A DNA stretch of 64,000 nucleotides from positions 25,316 to 89,315 of the forward strand of contig NZ_JAHQCW010000027.1 of NCBI RefSeq assembly GCF_019042275.1, given 5' to 3'. Both the position numbers and the translations under genes were made by a program. Shown here piece after piece: positions 8,561 through 16,733 of this stretch (position 1 is its first letter; every line of letters starts with the position of its first letter). The stretch is from Diplocloster agilis (lineage in GTDB: Bacteria > Bacillota > Clostridia > Lachnospirales > Lachnospiraceae). Below the pieces are notes generated by a model. It searched no databases and was not told the origin of the DNA. It saw only the letters and a program-made list of their open reading frames with translations.

Positions 8561-8608
8561 GGCCCTCATATGATATATTACAATTCTATTAAATCTAAAA
8601 ATACCTAG

Positions 8609-8637
8609 TTGACACATGATATTATATGGTATATAGT
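8609..8637 (+). promoter_or_regulatory. promoter for the PadR operon
   Basis: TTGACA at 8609-8614, a 17-bp spacer and TATAGT at 8632-8637 make a near-consensus sigma-A promoter about 90 nt upstream of the PadR gene. The spacer and following bases are AT-rich with overlapping partial dyads (TGATATTATAT, GGTATATAG) that could hold the PadR operator, since these regulators commonly repress their own operon. Confidence 0.7.
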
Positions 8638-8724
8638 ATTGACTATAAAATAGTATTGCAAGTTGAATAATATTGAACTGTTTATATTATCATATGAGGA
8701 ATACAGTGTAAGGGAGTGGATTGC

Positions 8725-9042
8725 ATGGTATTTAACACAGGTGCAGCCCTTCTGGACGCGATCGTTTTAGCTGTAGTATCCAAGGAACAGAACGGGACTT
8801 ACGGCTATAAGATCACCCAGGATGTGCGGCAGGTTATCGAGGTTTCCGAATCGACGCTGTATCCGGTACTGCGCAGGCTGCAAAAGGATGACTGCCTGGA
8901 AGTGTACGATATGGAGTGCGGCGGAAGAAACCGGAGATATTATAAGATAACGGAAAAGGGAACCGTTCAGTTAAACCTTTATAAAACAGAGTGGAAAGCC
9001 TATTCCACAAAAATATCAATGTTGTTCGCGGGGAGGATATAG
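8725..9042 (+). CDS. PadR-family transcriptional regulator
   Basis: A 105-residue winged-helix protein. The diagnostic PadR stretch is GTYGYKITQDV, then ESTLYPVLRRLQKDDCLEVYD (recognition helix) and GGRNRRYYKITEKG (wing). It lacks the long C-terminal dimer domain of larger PadR proteins, as is usual for the short subfamily. ATG 8725 is used because AGGGAG ends 8 nt upstream; an in-frame GTG at 8716 overlaps that site. The gene is followed after 3 nt by a DUF1700 gene, the standard PadR-DUF1700-DUF4097 arrangement of Bacillota, so it very likely represses this envelope operon. Confidence 0.92.
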   Translation: MVFNTGAALLDAIVLAVVSKEQNGTYGYKITQDVRQVIEVSESTLYPVLRRLQKDDCLEVYDMECGGRNRRYYKITEKGTVQLNLYKTEWKAYSTKISMLFAGRI

Positions 9043-9045
9043 AGG

Positions 9046-9732
9046 ATGAACAGAGCAGAATTTATGAAAGAATTAGAGTTCCTGCTTCAGGATGTAACCG
9101 ACAGTGAAAGAGCAGAGGCTCTGCAATACTATAATGATTATTTTGACGACGCAGGTCCGGAAAATGAATCCGCTGTCGTAGAGGAACTGGACAGTCCTGA
9201 GAAAGTGGCGGCGATCATCAAAAACGGCCTGAATTTTAATGACCGGGAAGCGGGAGAATTTACCGAAACCGGCTACAGCGATATCCGGTTTAACACAAAG
9301 AAAGAAGTAAGCCGGCATGAGAATCCCAATGAAAAACAATATGAATATGACAAACGGCCGAGAGATACCGCCAAAATCATCCTGATCATCGTACTTTGCG
9401 TGCTGGCATCACCGATTATCATACCCGTAGGCGGCGGTATCCTGGGAGTATGTGTAGGACTCTTCGGAGGGGCGATCGGCTTATTCGTAGCTCTTCTGGC
9501 CGGAACCATCGGGCTGTTGATTGCGGGTGTGGCGCTAGTTGCGGTTGGTATCTTTAACATGTTCACCGGGCCGGCCACGGGTCTTGTATTGACGGGGATC
9601 GGCTGTATCCTGTTCGCGGTGGGTATGCTTCTGACCATATTTGTAGTCTGGATCTGTGCAAAACTGATTCCCTGTATCATCAGAGGGATCGTTAACCTGT
9701 TCAGCAGACTATTCCATAGAGGGAGGGTGTAA
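9046..9732 (+). CDS. DUF1700 (HAAS-domain) membrane protein
   Basis: A 228-residue protein. Residues ~1-65 form the HAAS-type helical domain (MNRAEFMKELEFLLQDV, then RAEALQYYNDYFDDAG). A charged linker follows, and from ~105 a Gly-rich, very hydrophobic part holds four or so membrane helices. Such proteins are found with PadR regulators and DUF4097 proteins and are thought to act in membrane-linked signalling or envelope homeostasis; no biochemical activity is established. It is 3 nt downstream of padR and 3 nt upstream of the DUF4097 gene, so all three are co-transcribed. Confidence 0.85.
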   Translation: MNRAEFMKELEFLLQDVTDSERAEALQYYNDYFDDAGPENESAVVEELDSPEKVAAIIKNGLNFNDREAGEFTETGYSDIRFNTKKEVSRHENPNEKQYEYDKRPRDTAKIILIIVLCVLASPIIIPVGGGILGVCVGLFGGAIGLFVALLAGTIGLLIAGVALVAVGIFNMFTGPATGLVLTGIGCILFAVGMLLTIFVVWICAKLIPCIIRGIVNLFSRLFHRGRV

Positions 9733-9735
9733 GAA

Positions 9736-10668
9736 ATGAAAAAATTTACTGGAATTTGCCTGATTGTCAGCGCCGTTATTCTGGCTGCCGGTATCGCGTG
9801 CTGTACCGCCGGGGCTGCCATGGGATTTACCTGGAGTGATTTAAAGTATTCTTCCCGGCTGGGAAACAGCTGGATCTGGAGAACCGTCGCTTACTGGAAT
9901 GATGTGGAAGGATATGAAGATTATGGATATTATGATTCGACGGATTGGGACAATTACGACCCGGATATTGACATCGGCGACTTTGACGCTGATACCGGAG
10001 ATATTGATATAAACGAGTTGGAAACCAGGGGCGGCGAACACATGCGTGTAGGTATGGAAAATGTGCAGGAATTGGATGTGGAAATCAAAAACGGCACTTT
10101 GCGGATCGAACCGTCATCCGATGGCACTATGTATATGGAAGCCTGGGGCTATCTGAAAAAACTGGATTACAGTCAGGACGATGACGGGGAATTTAAAATC
10201 AAAGACCGTTCCAGGGCCAAGGACCGTTATAAAAAGAGCGTAATTATCTACGTTCCCGACGGCCTCACATTTACCAAAACGAAGATCAGCCTGGGGGCAG
10301 GCGCAGGGTATGTCGAGAACATGACTGTCAGCGAGAAGGCCGAATTCGAACTGGGCGCCGGAGAATTGGATGTGAACCAATTTACCGGAGGTGAACTTAA
10401 GATTCAATGCGGAGTCGGCAAGCTGAGCCTGAACGGATCGGTAAAAGGTGATGTAGATGTGAATTGCGGGATAGGAGACACCTTCGTCCGTCTTGCCAAC
10501 GCGGAAAATGAGTTTAATTATGACATGGAATGCGGCATCGGAAGCATTGATTTGAACGGGAGTTCCTATACGGCGCTGGGAGCCCGTAAAAAAATAAATA
10601 ACGATGCAATTTATGAATTTGAACTGGAGTGTGGGATCGGTACGATTGAGATAGATATGGAACAATAG
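9736..10668 (+). CDS. DUF4097 beta-helix (toastrack-type) protein
   Basis: A 310-residue protein with an N-terminal membrane segment (~5-27), an Asp/Tyr-rich stretch (~55-95) and a repetitive beta-strand domain with recurring 'G-A-G', 'C-G-V-G' and 'C-G-I-G' turns (ELGAGELDVNQF, CGVGKLSLNG, CGIGDTFVRL, CGIGSIDLNG, CGIGTIEIDM). That pattern is typical of DUF4097. The domain is predicted to lie outside the membrane. It belongs to the PadR-DUF1700 operon. Function in the family is unclear; a role in sensing or buffering envelope stress is an inference from context. Confidence 0.82.
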   Translation: MKKFTGICLIVSAVILAAGIACCTAGAAMGFTWSDLKYSSRLGNSWIWRTVAYWNDVEGYEDYGYYDSTDWDNYDPDIDIGDFDADTGDIDINELETRGGEHMRVGMENVQELDVEIKNGTLRIEPSSDGTMYMEAWGYLKKLDYSQDDDGEFKIKDRSRAKDRYKKSVIIYVPDGLTFTKTKISLGAGAGYVENMTVSEKAEFELGAGELDVNQFTGGELKIQCGVGKLSLNGSVKGDVDVNCGIGDTFVRLANAENEFNYDMECGIGSIDLNGSSYTALGARKKINNDAIYEFELECGIGTIEIDMEQ

Positions 10669-10833
10669 CTGAAAATAAATCCCCAACTATTCAGATAAGC
10701 GGAGAGACAAATATATTTTTACAGGAATGAAACTTGAACCACTAAAGAAATAGGAATGAAGTAATGAAAAATCAGAAATAACAGAAAATAAGTGGTAATA
10801 TAACAGTAAGCCAAAAAGGCAGGAGGAATCGAA

Positions 10834-11040
10834 ATGAATGTAGAACAGAAAAAATTATACAGATCCAGAAGTAAAAGAATGATATGCGGAGTCTGCGGTG
10901 GAGTTGGTGAATATCTGAATATTGATCCCACTGTGATCCGGTTGTTATGGGTAGTCTTAAGCTTTGTGGGATTCGCCGGAGTCATTGCATATATTATTGC
11001 GGCCATCATTATACCGGAAGAACCGTATAACCAGCCGTAA
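10834..11040 (+). CDS. PspC-domain small membrane protein
   Basis: A 68-residue PspC protein. The conserved RSRSKRMICGVCGGVGEYL motif (residues ~9-27) is followed by DPTVIRLLWVVLSFVGFAGVIAYIIAAIIIPEE, one membrane helix with the usual exit motif. PspC proteins act in phage-shock-type membrane stress responses. AGGAGG lies 8 nt before the ATG. It follows the DUF4097 gene by 165 nt without a clear terminator, so it may belong to the same envelope-stress group. Confidence 0.9.
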   Translation: MNVEQKKLYRSRSKRMICGVCGGVGEYLNIDPTVIRLLWVVLSFVGFAGVIAYIIAAIIIPEEPYNQP

Positions 11041-11147
11041 CCTTAAGCGTGAATCTGCGGCCGTTCTTATAAAGGCAGGCTTACAGTCAAAGGGGCCTGA
11101 AGAATCAAATTGCATATAGCGTTCGAGGTATAAAGGACGGGAAAACA

Positions 11148-11189
11148 GGCGATACTCCAGTTGTCAAATATTTGGAAAGGGGTATCGCC
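11148..11189 (+). promoter_or_regulatory. hairpin covering the SASP ribosome-binding site
   Basis: GGCGATACTCC at 11148-11158 pairs with GGGGTATCGCC at 11179-11189 (11 bp, one G-U) around a 20-nt loop. The 3' strand includes the GGGG of the only plausible Shine-Dalgarno sequence for the SASP gene (ATG 11194). In this fold the ribosome site is blocked, so translation may be controlled. Confidence 0.6.
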
Positions 11190-11193
11190 AGTT

Positions 11194-11403
11194 ATGTCTA
11201 AGAAAAAAGATAAACCAATCAACCTTCATGAAATAGAGCCGGAAGAACAGTTAAAATATGAGATCGCAGAGGAACTGGGACTTCTGGACCGGGTGCTGAC
11301 CGATGGGTGGAAATCGCTGTCGGCAAAGGAGACCGGACGGATCGGAGGTATGATGACCCGCCGGAAAAAGCAGATGAAGGAGGAAGCGCTCAAAGAGCTG
11401 TGA
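11194..11403 (+). CDS. alpha/beta-type small acid-soluble spore protein (SASP)
   Basis: A 69-residue DNA-binding spore protein. The body KYEIAEELGLLDRVLTDGWKSL followed by SAKETGRIGGMMTRRKK corresponds to the two SASP helix motifs (K-x-E-I-A-x-E-L-G and the T/S-A-x-x-x-G-x-x-G-G-x-M segment). The E-I-A element next to the GerPr-type cleavage region is present. These proteins coat spore DNA and protect it against UV and heat. ATG 11194 was preferred to the upstream TTG at 11161, which has no ribosome site. The gene is monocistronic, followed by a terminator, and supports a spore-forming host. Confidence 0.82.
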   Translation: MSKKKDKPINLHEIEPEEQLKYEIAEELGLLDRVLTDGWKSLSAKETGRIGGMMTRRKKQMKEEALKEL

Positions 11404-11421
11404 AAAATATCTTATGCGCTT

Positions 11422-11489
11422 AAAAGCCGGGTTCAGAGACTCTTCTACGTCGGACATAAAGTCCGCCGTGCATGCTGAACCCGGTTTTT
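11422..11489 (+). terminator. terminator after the SASP gene
   Basis: AAAAGCCGGGTTCAG at 11422-11436 pairs with CTGAACCCGGTTTTT at 11475-11489 (one mismatch). The pairing encloses a second small hairpin, CGGAC-ATAAA-GTCCG at 11451-11465. The right arm itself ends in a T-run, giving a rho-independent terminator on the plus strand. Confidence 0.85.
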
Positions 11490-11584
11490 CGATTCCGCTA
11501 AGCAGGGGGTTGCATAAAAATATTACATATGGCATAGTAAGGGGTACGAAGATACAGATATTTTGTTTGACATAGGAGGAGAAT

Positions 11585-12031
11585 ATGTTTGCGGTAAGAG
11601 ATATGAAATTAAGTGACAAAGAACAGGTACTTTCTATGGTTGAGGAGTTTTACCAGAGTGACGCTGTGGATCATGCCATTTCCAAAGAGATCAGGGAGCG
11701 GTCATTTGAGGCGGCGGCCGGATCAGTGCCAACGATACGGGGCGTCGTGCTTGTGGAGGAAGAACAGATTGTCGGATACTCTTATCTGACCCCATTCTAT
11801 TCCTGCGAGGTAGGCGGTGTGTGCCTGATGATTGAAGAAGTATTTCTCAAGGATGTATGCAGAGGGAAAGGGTACGGTACGAAGTTTTTCGAGTGGATGT
11901 TCCGGGAATATCCGGATGTGGTCCGGTTCCGGCTGGAGGTGACAGACGCTAATGAGGGAGCGGCTGCTTTATATAAGAAACTGGGATTTGAATATCTGGA
12001 TTACCGGCAGATGGTTCTGGACCGGCTGTAG
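11585..12031 (+). CDS. GNAT-family N-acetyltransferase
   Basis: A 148-residue protein with the GNAT fold. Motif A, the acetyl-CoA pyrophosphate-binding loop, is VFLKDVCRGKGYGTKFFEWM (R-G-K-G-Y-G), and the late motif B is LYKKLGFEYLDYRQM. Length matches single-domain GNAT enzymes of the RimI/PhnO type. AGGAGG precedes ATG 11585. It stands alone between the SASP terminator and the cotJ operon. The acceptor cannot be predicted. Confidence 0.88.
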   Translation: MFAVRDMKLSDKEQVLSMVEEFYQSDAVDHAISKEIRERSFEAAAGSVPTIRGVVLVEEEQIVGYSYLTPFYSCEVGGVCLMIEEVFLKDVCRGKGYGTKFFEWMFREYPDVVRFRLEVTDANEGAAALYKKLGFEYLDYRQMVLDRL

Positions 12032-12141
12032 AAGAATGAATTTTCGAGCTGTTTCAATTTTATTTATAATTTAATTTTTAAATATTTATACATCCAAATA
12101 TATTATTTGATTTAAATATTACCAACGGTGCTCTCGTGATG

Positions 12142-12172
12142 AATATTGTCGAAACGCACATACTATCTGTGA
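12142..12172 (+). promoter_or_regulatory. candidate sporulation (sigma-E-like) promoter of cotJABC
   Basis: The AT-rich 230-nt gap before cotJA contains GAATATT near 12142-12148 and CATACTAT near 12160-12167. The second differs from the sigma-E -10 consensus CATACAAT at one position, and the first resembles the -35. The spacer (about 11 nt) is shorter than the usual 12-15, so the call is weak. cotJ in Bacillus is sigma-E dependent. No TTGACA/TATAAT pair is visible here. Confidence 0.35.
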
Positions 12173-12262
12173 TTCAAAAATAATTCGGGATATTTTAGAT
12201 GGAAAACGAATGAATATTTTGAATTTATTTGAATGAATCACAAGATGGAAGGAGCGTTTTGA

Positions 12263-12442
12263 ATGGATACGAATTGTGGTTGTACGCAGACACAGGCAGA
12301 TCAGCTGCCGATCGCCATGGCATATGTGCCGAAGCAGAAATGGAATGGGACGTATGAATTAGGTCAGGCGTTAGATAAGGGAACCATATTCCCGGATCTG
12401 GACAAACCTTTTATGGTAGGAGGTGGCCTGATTCATGGATAA
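12263..12442 (+). CDS. cotJA: spore coat-associated protein CotJA
   Basis: A 59-residue protein beginning MDTNCGCTQTQ and containing PIAMAYVPKQKW, YELGQALDKGTIFPDLDKPF and a GG-rich end. The 'A-x-A-Y-V-P-x-Q' and 'G-T-x-F-P-x-L-x-x-P-F' elements are the CotJA signature. ATG 12263 follows AAGGAGCG. Its last eight bases overlap cotJB (ATGGATAA). CotJA works with CotJB and CotJC in the inner spore coat. Confidence 0.88.
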   Translation: MDTNCGCTQTQADQLPIAMAYVPKQKWNGTYELGQALDKGTIFPDLDKPFMVGGGLIHG

Positions 12443-12695
12443 GAGCAAAGAGGAATTATTAAAGGAAATTACGCAGGCCAGTTTTGCGGTGAATGACCTC
12501 ACCCTGTATCTGGATACGCATCCAAATGATATGGAAGCCCTGAAGATGTTTGACCAATGCAAACAACAGCGCAAGGACGCCATGAAACAATTTACGGAAA
12601 AATATGAACCGCTCTGCATCGATGACGTAGAAGCGGGCGCATCCTCATGGGCCTGGAACAACGCTCCGGTACCCTGGGAAGGAGGTGTCTGCTAA
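12435..12695 (+). CDS. cotJB: spore coat protein CotJB
   Basis: An 86-residue protein with LKEITQASFAVNDLTLYLDTHP near the N-terminus, a helical middle (ALKMFDQCKQQRKDAMKQF), and the Trp-rich end SSWAWNNAPVPWEGGV that marks CotJB. It overlaps cotJA by 8 nt, and its TAA shares one base with the ATG of cotJC. The three genes are clearly one translationally coupled operon. Confidence 0.92.
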   Translation: MDKSKEELLKEITQASFAVNDLTLYLDTHPNDMEALKMFDQCKQQRKDAMKQFTEKYEPLCIDDVEAGASSWAWNNAPVPWEGGVC

Positions 12696-13303
12696 TGTGG
12701 AATTATGAAAAAAGACTCCAGTTTCCCGTAAATATTAAAACTCCCTGTCCTAAAACCGCCACGCTGATCATTACGCAGTTCGGCGGGCCGGACGGAGAGC
12801 TGGCCGCTTCTATGCGGTACCTGTCCCAGCGGTATTCTATGCCCTATAAAGAAGTGGGCGGCCTGCTGACCGATATTGGTACCGAAGAGCTGGCCCATAT
12901 GGAAATGATCTGTGCCATCGTGCATCAGCTGACCAGAAACCTGACGGAAGAACAGTTAAAAACGGACGGATTCGACACGTATTATGTGGATCATACGACC
13001 GCCTGCTGGCCCACGGCCGCTGCGGGAATCCCTTTTAACGCCTGTGAGTTCCAGTCCAAAGGGGACTGCATCACGGACCTGACCGAGGACCTGGCGGCTG
13101 AACAGAAGGCCAGAACCACCTATGATAACATCCTGCGGGTAGTCAAGGACCCTGACGTACTGGCCCCGATCCGGTTCCTGCGGGCGAGAGAAGTAGTGCA
13201 TTTCCAGAGATTCGGTGAAGCCCTCCGTTCCGTTCAGGAAAAGCTGGACTTCAAAAACTTCTATGCCTTCAACCCGGAGATCGATAAAAAATTCATGGCG
13301 TAA
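12695..13303 (+). CDS. cotJC: CotJC, manganese-catalase-family spore coat protein
   Basis: A 202-residue ferritin-like protein of the Mn-catalase family. It starts MWNYEKRLQFPVNI, as CotJC does. Dimanganese ligands are expected in GELAASMRYLSQRY, in TEELAHMEMICA (E-x-x-H) and near AEQKARTTYDNI and REVVHFQRFGEAL (E-x-x-H). All carboxylate/His positions appear kept, so catalase activity in the spore coat is plausible. ATG 12695 overlaps the cotJB stop and follows GGAGG; earlier in-frame codons lie inside cotJB. Confidence 0.93.
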   Translation: MWNYEKRLQFPVNIKTPCPKTATLIITQFGGPDGELAASMRYLSQRYSMPYKEVGGLLTDIGTEELAHMEMICAIVHQLTRNLTEEQLKTDGFDTYYVDHTTACWPTAAAGIPFNACEFQSKGDCITDLTEDLAAEQKARTTYDNILRVVKDPDVLAPIRFLRAREVVHFQRFGEALRSVQEKLDFKNFYAFNPEIDKKFMA

Positions 13304-13335
13304 GCTATGTACTGATTTTCTAAAAAGCCAAGTAA

Positions 13336-13378
13336 CAATTAGGGACATGTCCATTTCAATTGGACATGTCCCTAATTG
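13336..13378. terminator. bidirectional hairpin between cotJC and araB (REP-like)
   Basis: A perfect 18-bp stem, CAATTAGGGACATGTCCA at 13336-13353 and its complement at 13361-13378, has a 7-nt loop. It lies between the convergent cotJC and araB genes and can serve both as a terminator. The GGGACATGTCC core flanked by AATT looks like a mobile REP hairpin rather than a custom terminator, because no U-run follows. Confidence 0.6.
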
Positions 13379-13408
13379 ATCTCTAATTGATCTTTTATAT
13401 CGACCCCG

Positions 13409-15085
13409 TTATGCCTTTCTTGCGTCGGCTTTGATCTTTTTCAGCCGCTTCATGATGTCGTTTTCTCCGCGTCCGAAATAGTCATGCAGGAGCTTGAATT
13501 CCGCATACAGCTTCTTATAAGCCTCCACGTTTTCGGGAATGGGTTTATAGTATTCGTCTTTGACCTTGCCCATGACTTTCGCCGCATCGAATATGGAATC
13601 GTAGCCGCCTTTTTCTTTGCCGGCAGCCACAGCGCCGAACATGGCGGCGCCCAGAGCCGGTGTCTGGTCGGAGGCGCTTAAGTAGATTTCCCGGTTGCAG
13701 ACATCCGCGTAGATCTGCATCATCATGGGATTTTTGTAAGCGATGCCGCCGCATGCGTACAGTTTATTGATCGGTACGCCATTTTCTTCAAAGGTCTGGA
13801 TAATCATATTTTTGCCGAAAGCGGTGGCTTCGATCAGCGCGCGGTAGATTTCCTCCGGTTTTGTCTGAAGCGTGCATCCGATCAGCAGCCCGGTCAGATC
13901 TACGTCTACCAGCACCGAACGGTTGCCGTTCCACCAGTCCAGAGCCAGAAGGCCGCTTTCACCTACTTTTAACCGGCTGGCTTTTTCGGTCAGGTACTGA
14001 TGAATGCCTTTTCCCTCAGCTGCGGCTGCGTCCTGGTAACTCTTTGGAACACAATTTTTGACAAACCAGTCAAAATGATCGCCTACGCAGGACTGTCCGG
14101 CTTCATAACCGAAATAACCCGGGAGAACTCCGTCCTCTACGACACCGCACATGCCGGGAACGATTTTTTCTTCGGTTCCGCAAAAGATATCGCAGGTGGA
14201 GGTGCCCATGATCATCAGCAGGTTGCCGGGCTCAGTGATTCCTACGGCCGGCAGCGCTACATGGGCGTCTACGTTAGCGATGCCGATGGCGGTTCCGGGC
14301 AGCAGTCCTATACGGTCTGCCATTTCCCGGGTGAGTTCACCGGCTTTTTGGCCCAGCGGATAGATATCTGTGGACAATTTTTCTTCTACCACATGGTCCA
14401 GTTTCGGATTCAGGGCTTTGAAGAAGTCATTGGAGGGATACCCCTCCCGTTTACTCCACAGCGCTTTGTAACCGGCAGTACAGCTGTTTCGCCTCTCCTG
14501 GCCGGTCATCATCATGGTGACCCAGTCGGTGGCTTCCATAAAGCGGTCCATCTGATCATAGATGTCGGGAGCTTCCTCCGCGATCTGCATCAACTTAGGG
14601 AATAACCACTCGGAGGATATCTTGCCGCCGTAGCGCTTAAGGAAACTTTCCCCCCGCTCTTCTGCGACAGCGTTCAGACGGTTGGCCTGATCCTGGGCCG
14701 CGTGATGTTTCCACAGCTTTACGTAAGCATGAGGATTGCTCTTGAGATCCTCGTGGAAACACAGCGGAATTCCTTTGTCATCCACCGGAAGTACGGTGCA
14801 GGCGGTAAAGTCGATGGCCAAGCCGATGACATCTTCTTTGGGGATTCCGGACTCTTTTAACACGGCCGGAATCGTCTGTTCTAATACTTCCAGGTAATCC
14901 TGGGGGTGCTGAAGCGCCCAGTCGGGGCCCAGACGGGTGATGCCGTCAGGAAGGTATTCATCCATGACTGCATGCGTATATTCTTTGACTGCCTGAGCCA
15001 GAATGGAACCATCCTCTACGTCAACCAGCACTGCCCGGCCGGACAGGCTGCCGTAATCTACACCTATGGAATATTTTTTGGACAT
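13409..15085 (-). CDS. araB: ribulokinase
   Basis: A 558-residue FGGY-family sugar kinase that phosphorylates L-ribulose to L-ribulose 5-phosphate. The N-terminal phosphate loop is [43 protein letters not shown], a GTSTCDIF adenosine-region motif and the C-terminal [19 protein letters not shown] element fit AraB. Length matches ribulokinases (550-570) rather than xylulokinases (~490). It lies 32 nt after araA on the minus strand and shares its operon. The next pathway gene, araD (epimerase), is not in the window. Confidence 0.93.
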   Translation of the reverse strand: MSKKYSIGVDYGSLSGRAVLVDVEDGSILAQAVKEYTHAVMDEYLPDGITRLGPDWALQHPQDYLEVLEQTIPAVLKESGIPKEDVIGLAIDFTACTVLPVDDKGIPLCFHEDLKSNPHAYVKLWKHHAAQDQANRLNAVAEERGESFLKRYGGKISSEWLFPKLMQIAEEAPDIYDQMDRFMEATDWVTMMMTGQERRNSCTAGYKALWSKREGYPSNDFFKALNPKLDHVVEEKLSTDIYPLGQKAGELTREMADRIGLLPGTAIGIANVDAHVALPAVGITEPGNLLMIMGTSTCDIFCGTEEKIVPGMCGVVEDGVLPGYFGYEAGQSCVGDHFDWFVKNCVPKSYQDAAAAEGKGIHQYLTEKASRLKVGESGLLALDWWNGNRSVLVDVDLTGLLIGCTLQTKPEEIYRALIEATAFGKNMIIQTFEENGVPINKLYACGGIAYKNPMMMQIYADVCNREIYLSASDQTPALGAAMFGAVAAGKEKGGYDSIFDAAKVMGKVKDEYYKPIPENVEAYKKLYAEFKLLHDYFGRGENDIMKRLKKIKADARKA

Positions 15086-15117
15086 TCTGCTTCCTCCTCT
15101 ATTTCTATTTTCTTATT

Positions 15118-16614
15118 TTAACGGTATGCAGCCGCATTCCAGCGGAGCTCATTTTTGAAATTGCGGATCGTTGTATCCTGATCAATATAAACGGCTTCGA
15201 TATCCATGGCAGCCGCCCAATCCCCCATCTGCTCGGCGCTCAGATCATAGGAGAATGCCGTATGGTGGGCTCCGCCGGCCAGAATCCACGCTTCCGCTCC
15301 GGTGATCAGATCCGGCATCGGTTTCCACAACGCGGTGGCAACCGGAAGCTTCGGCATCGGGATATCCTGCTTTAAGCACTCCACATCATTGATAATCAGG
15401 CGGAAGCGGTTCCCCAGATCCACCAGGGAGCAGGCCACGCCTTTGCCGGGTTTGGAGGTGAATACCAGACGGGCGGGATCTTCACGGTCTCCCATGCTCA
15501 GCGGACATACCTTGATGGCGGGCTTGTTCTCTGCGATGGTGGGGCAGACCTCCAGCATATGGGACTGCAGTATCGCTTCGCTTCCCGGAGTCAGCCGGTA
15601 TGTATAATCCTCCATAAAGGATGTGCCCTTGGCATCCTTGACGTTGGCGGTCATCAATTTCATCAGACGTACCATGGCCGCAGTCTTCCAGTCACCTTCC
15701 GCGCCGAATCCGTAACCGTCGGCCATCAGACGCTGCATCGCAAGGCCCGGAAGCTGCTGTAACCCGGACAGCATCTGGAAATTCGTAACCACAGCGTGAT
15801 AGTCATTCTCTGTCAAGAACTTGCGGAAGCCCAGCTCAATGCCCGCCTGCACGGCCACATGCTTTTTGAATTCCGCCGCGTCCCGGCCTTCTAACAAGAT
15901 ATCATAACTGTCATAATATTCATCCACCAGCGCTTCGATCTCGCCCTGAGGCACAGCCTGGACATATTCCGCTACATCAGTGATATTGAACGCGTCGATT
16001 TCCCAGCCGAATTTAATGTGGGCTTCTACCTTGTCGCCTTCGGTCACGGCCACGTTTCTCATGTTATCGCCGACTCTTACGACACGGATGTGGCTGCTTT
16101 CCATTACCCCTACCGCGGTACGCATCCAGCTGCCGATGCGGTCCTGCACCCGGGCGTCGCTCCAGTGGCCGACCACGATCTTACGCTCGATCCCCATCCG
16201 GCTGACGATATGGCCGAATTCCCGGTCGCCGTGGGCGGATTGGTTGGTGTTCATAAAGTCCATATCGATGGTATCATACGGGATATCCTGATTAAACTGT
16301 GTGTGCAGATGGAGCAGAGGTTTGCGGTATTCCTGCAATCCCAGAATCCACATCTTGGCCGGGGAAAACGTGTGCATCCAGGTGATGACTCCGGCGCAGC
16401 TCTCATCGGCGTTGGCCTCATTGAAGAGTTTGCGGATGGAAGCGTTGTCAATCAGCGTGCCTTTGAATTCCACCGCATAGGGAAGACGGCCGGATGCGTT
16501 TAAGCCCTCCACCATGATTTTTGAATGTGTTTCTACTTCCCTTACGCACTCATCACCGTACAGGTCCTGAGAACCGGTAGCAAACCAGAATTTGTATTGT
16601 TTTGTCTCTAACAT
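15118..16614 (-). CDS. araA: L-arabinose isomerase
   Basis: A 498-residue cytoplasmic isomerase (L-arabinose to L-ribulose). It begins MLETKQYKFWFATGSQDLYG, the conserved AraA start, and contains CAGVITWMHTFSPAKMWI and HTQFNQDIPYDTIDMDFMNTNQS-type segments plus metal-site Glu/His residues in FGAEGDWKTAAMVRLMK and GGAHHTAFS. ATG 16614 follows AAGGAGGATAC; an 11-codon upstream extension in frame has no ribosome site. It precedes araB and follows the AraC regulator on the same strand. Confidence 0.95.
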   Translation of the reverse strand: MLETKQYKFWFATGSQDLYGDECVREVETHSKIMVEGLNASGRLPYAVEFKGTLIDNASIRKLFNEANADESCAGVITWMHTFSPAKMWILGLQEYRKPLLHLHTQFNQDIPYDTIDMDFMNTNQSAHGDREFGHIVSRMGIERKIVVGHWSDARVQDRIGSWMRTAVGVMESSHIRVVRVGDNMRNVAVTEGDKVEAHIKFGWEIDAFNITDVAEYVQAVPQGEIEALVDEYYDSYDILLEGRDAAEFKKHVAVQAGIELGFRKFLTENDYHAVVTNFQMLSGLQQLPGLAMQRLMADGYGFGAEGDWKTAAMVRLMKLMTANVKDAKGTSFMEDYTYRLTPGSEAILQSHMLEVCPTIAENKPAIKVCPLSMGDREDPARLVFTSKPGKGVACSLVDLGNRFRLIINDVECLKQDIPMPKLPVATALWKPMPDLITGAEAWILAGGAHHTAFSYDLSAEQMGDWAAAMDIEAVYIDQDTTIRNFKNELRWNAAAYR

Positions 16615-16711
16615 TTTTGTATCCTCCTTCTTAAAATAAATGTACACTTCGTTATACTTATCTTTATTTTAAATACCGGAGGCCGCAAACTCAATTTCCC
16701 TTTCCTACGAA

Positions 16712-16733
16712 AATAGGTAAATAGTTACCTATT
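16712..16733. promoter_or_regulatory. palindromic candidate operator upstream of araA
   Basis: AATAGGTAA at 16712-16720 and TTACCTATT at 16725-16733 form a perfect 9-bp dyad with a 4-nt centre. It covers the stop codon of the AraC gene and lies ~100 bp upstream of the araA start, where an AraC activator would be expected to bind. The same half-site with flanks (AATAGGTAACT) recurs at 43992-44002 in front of the second AraC-controlled operon. Confidence 0.5.
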
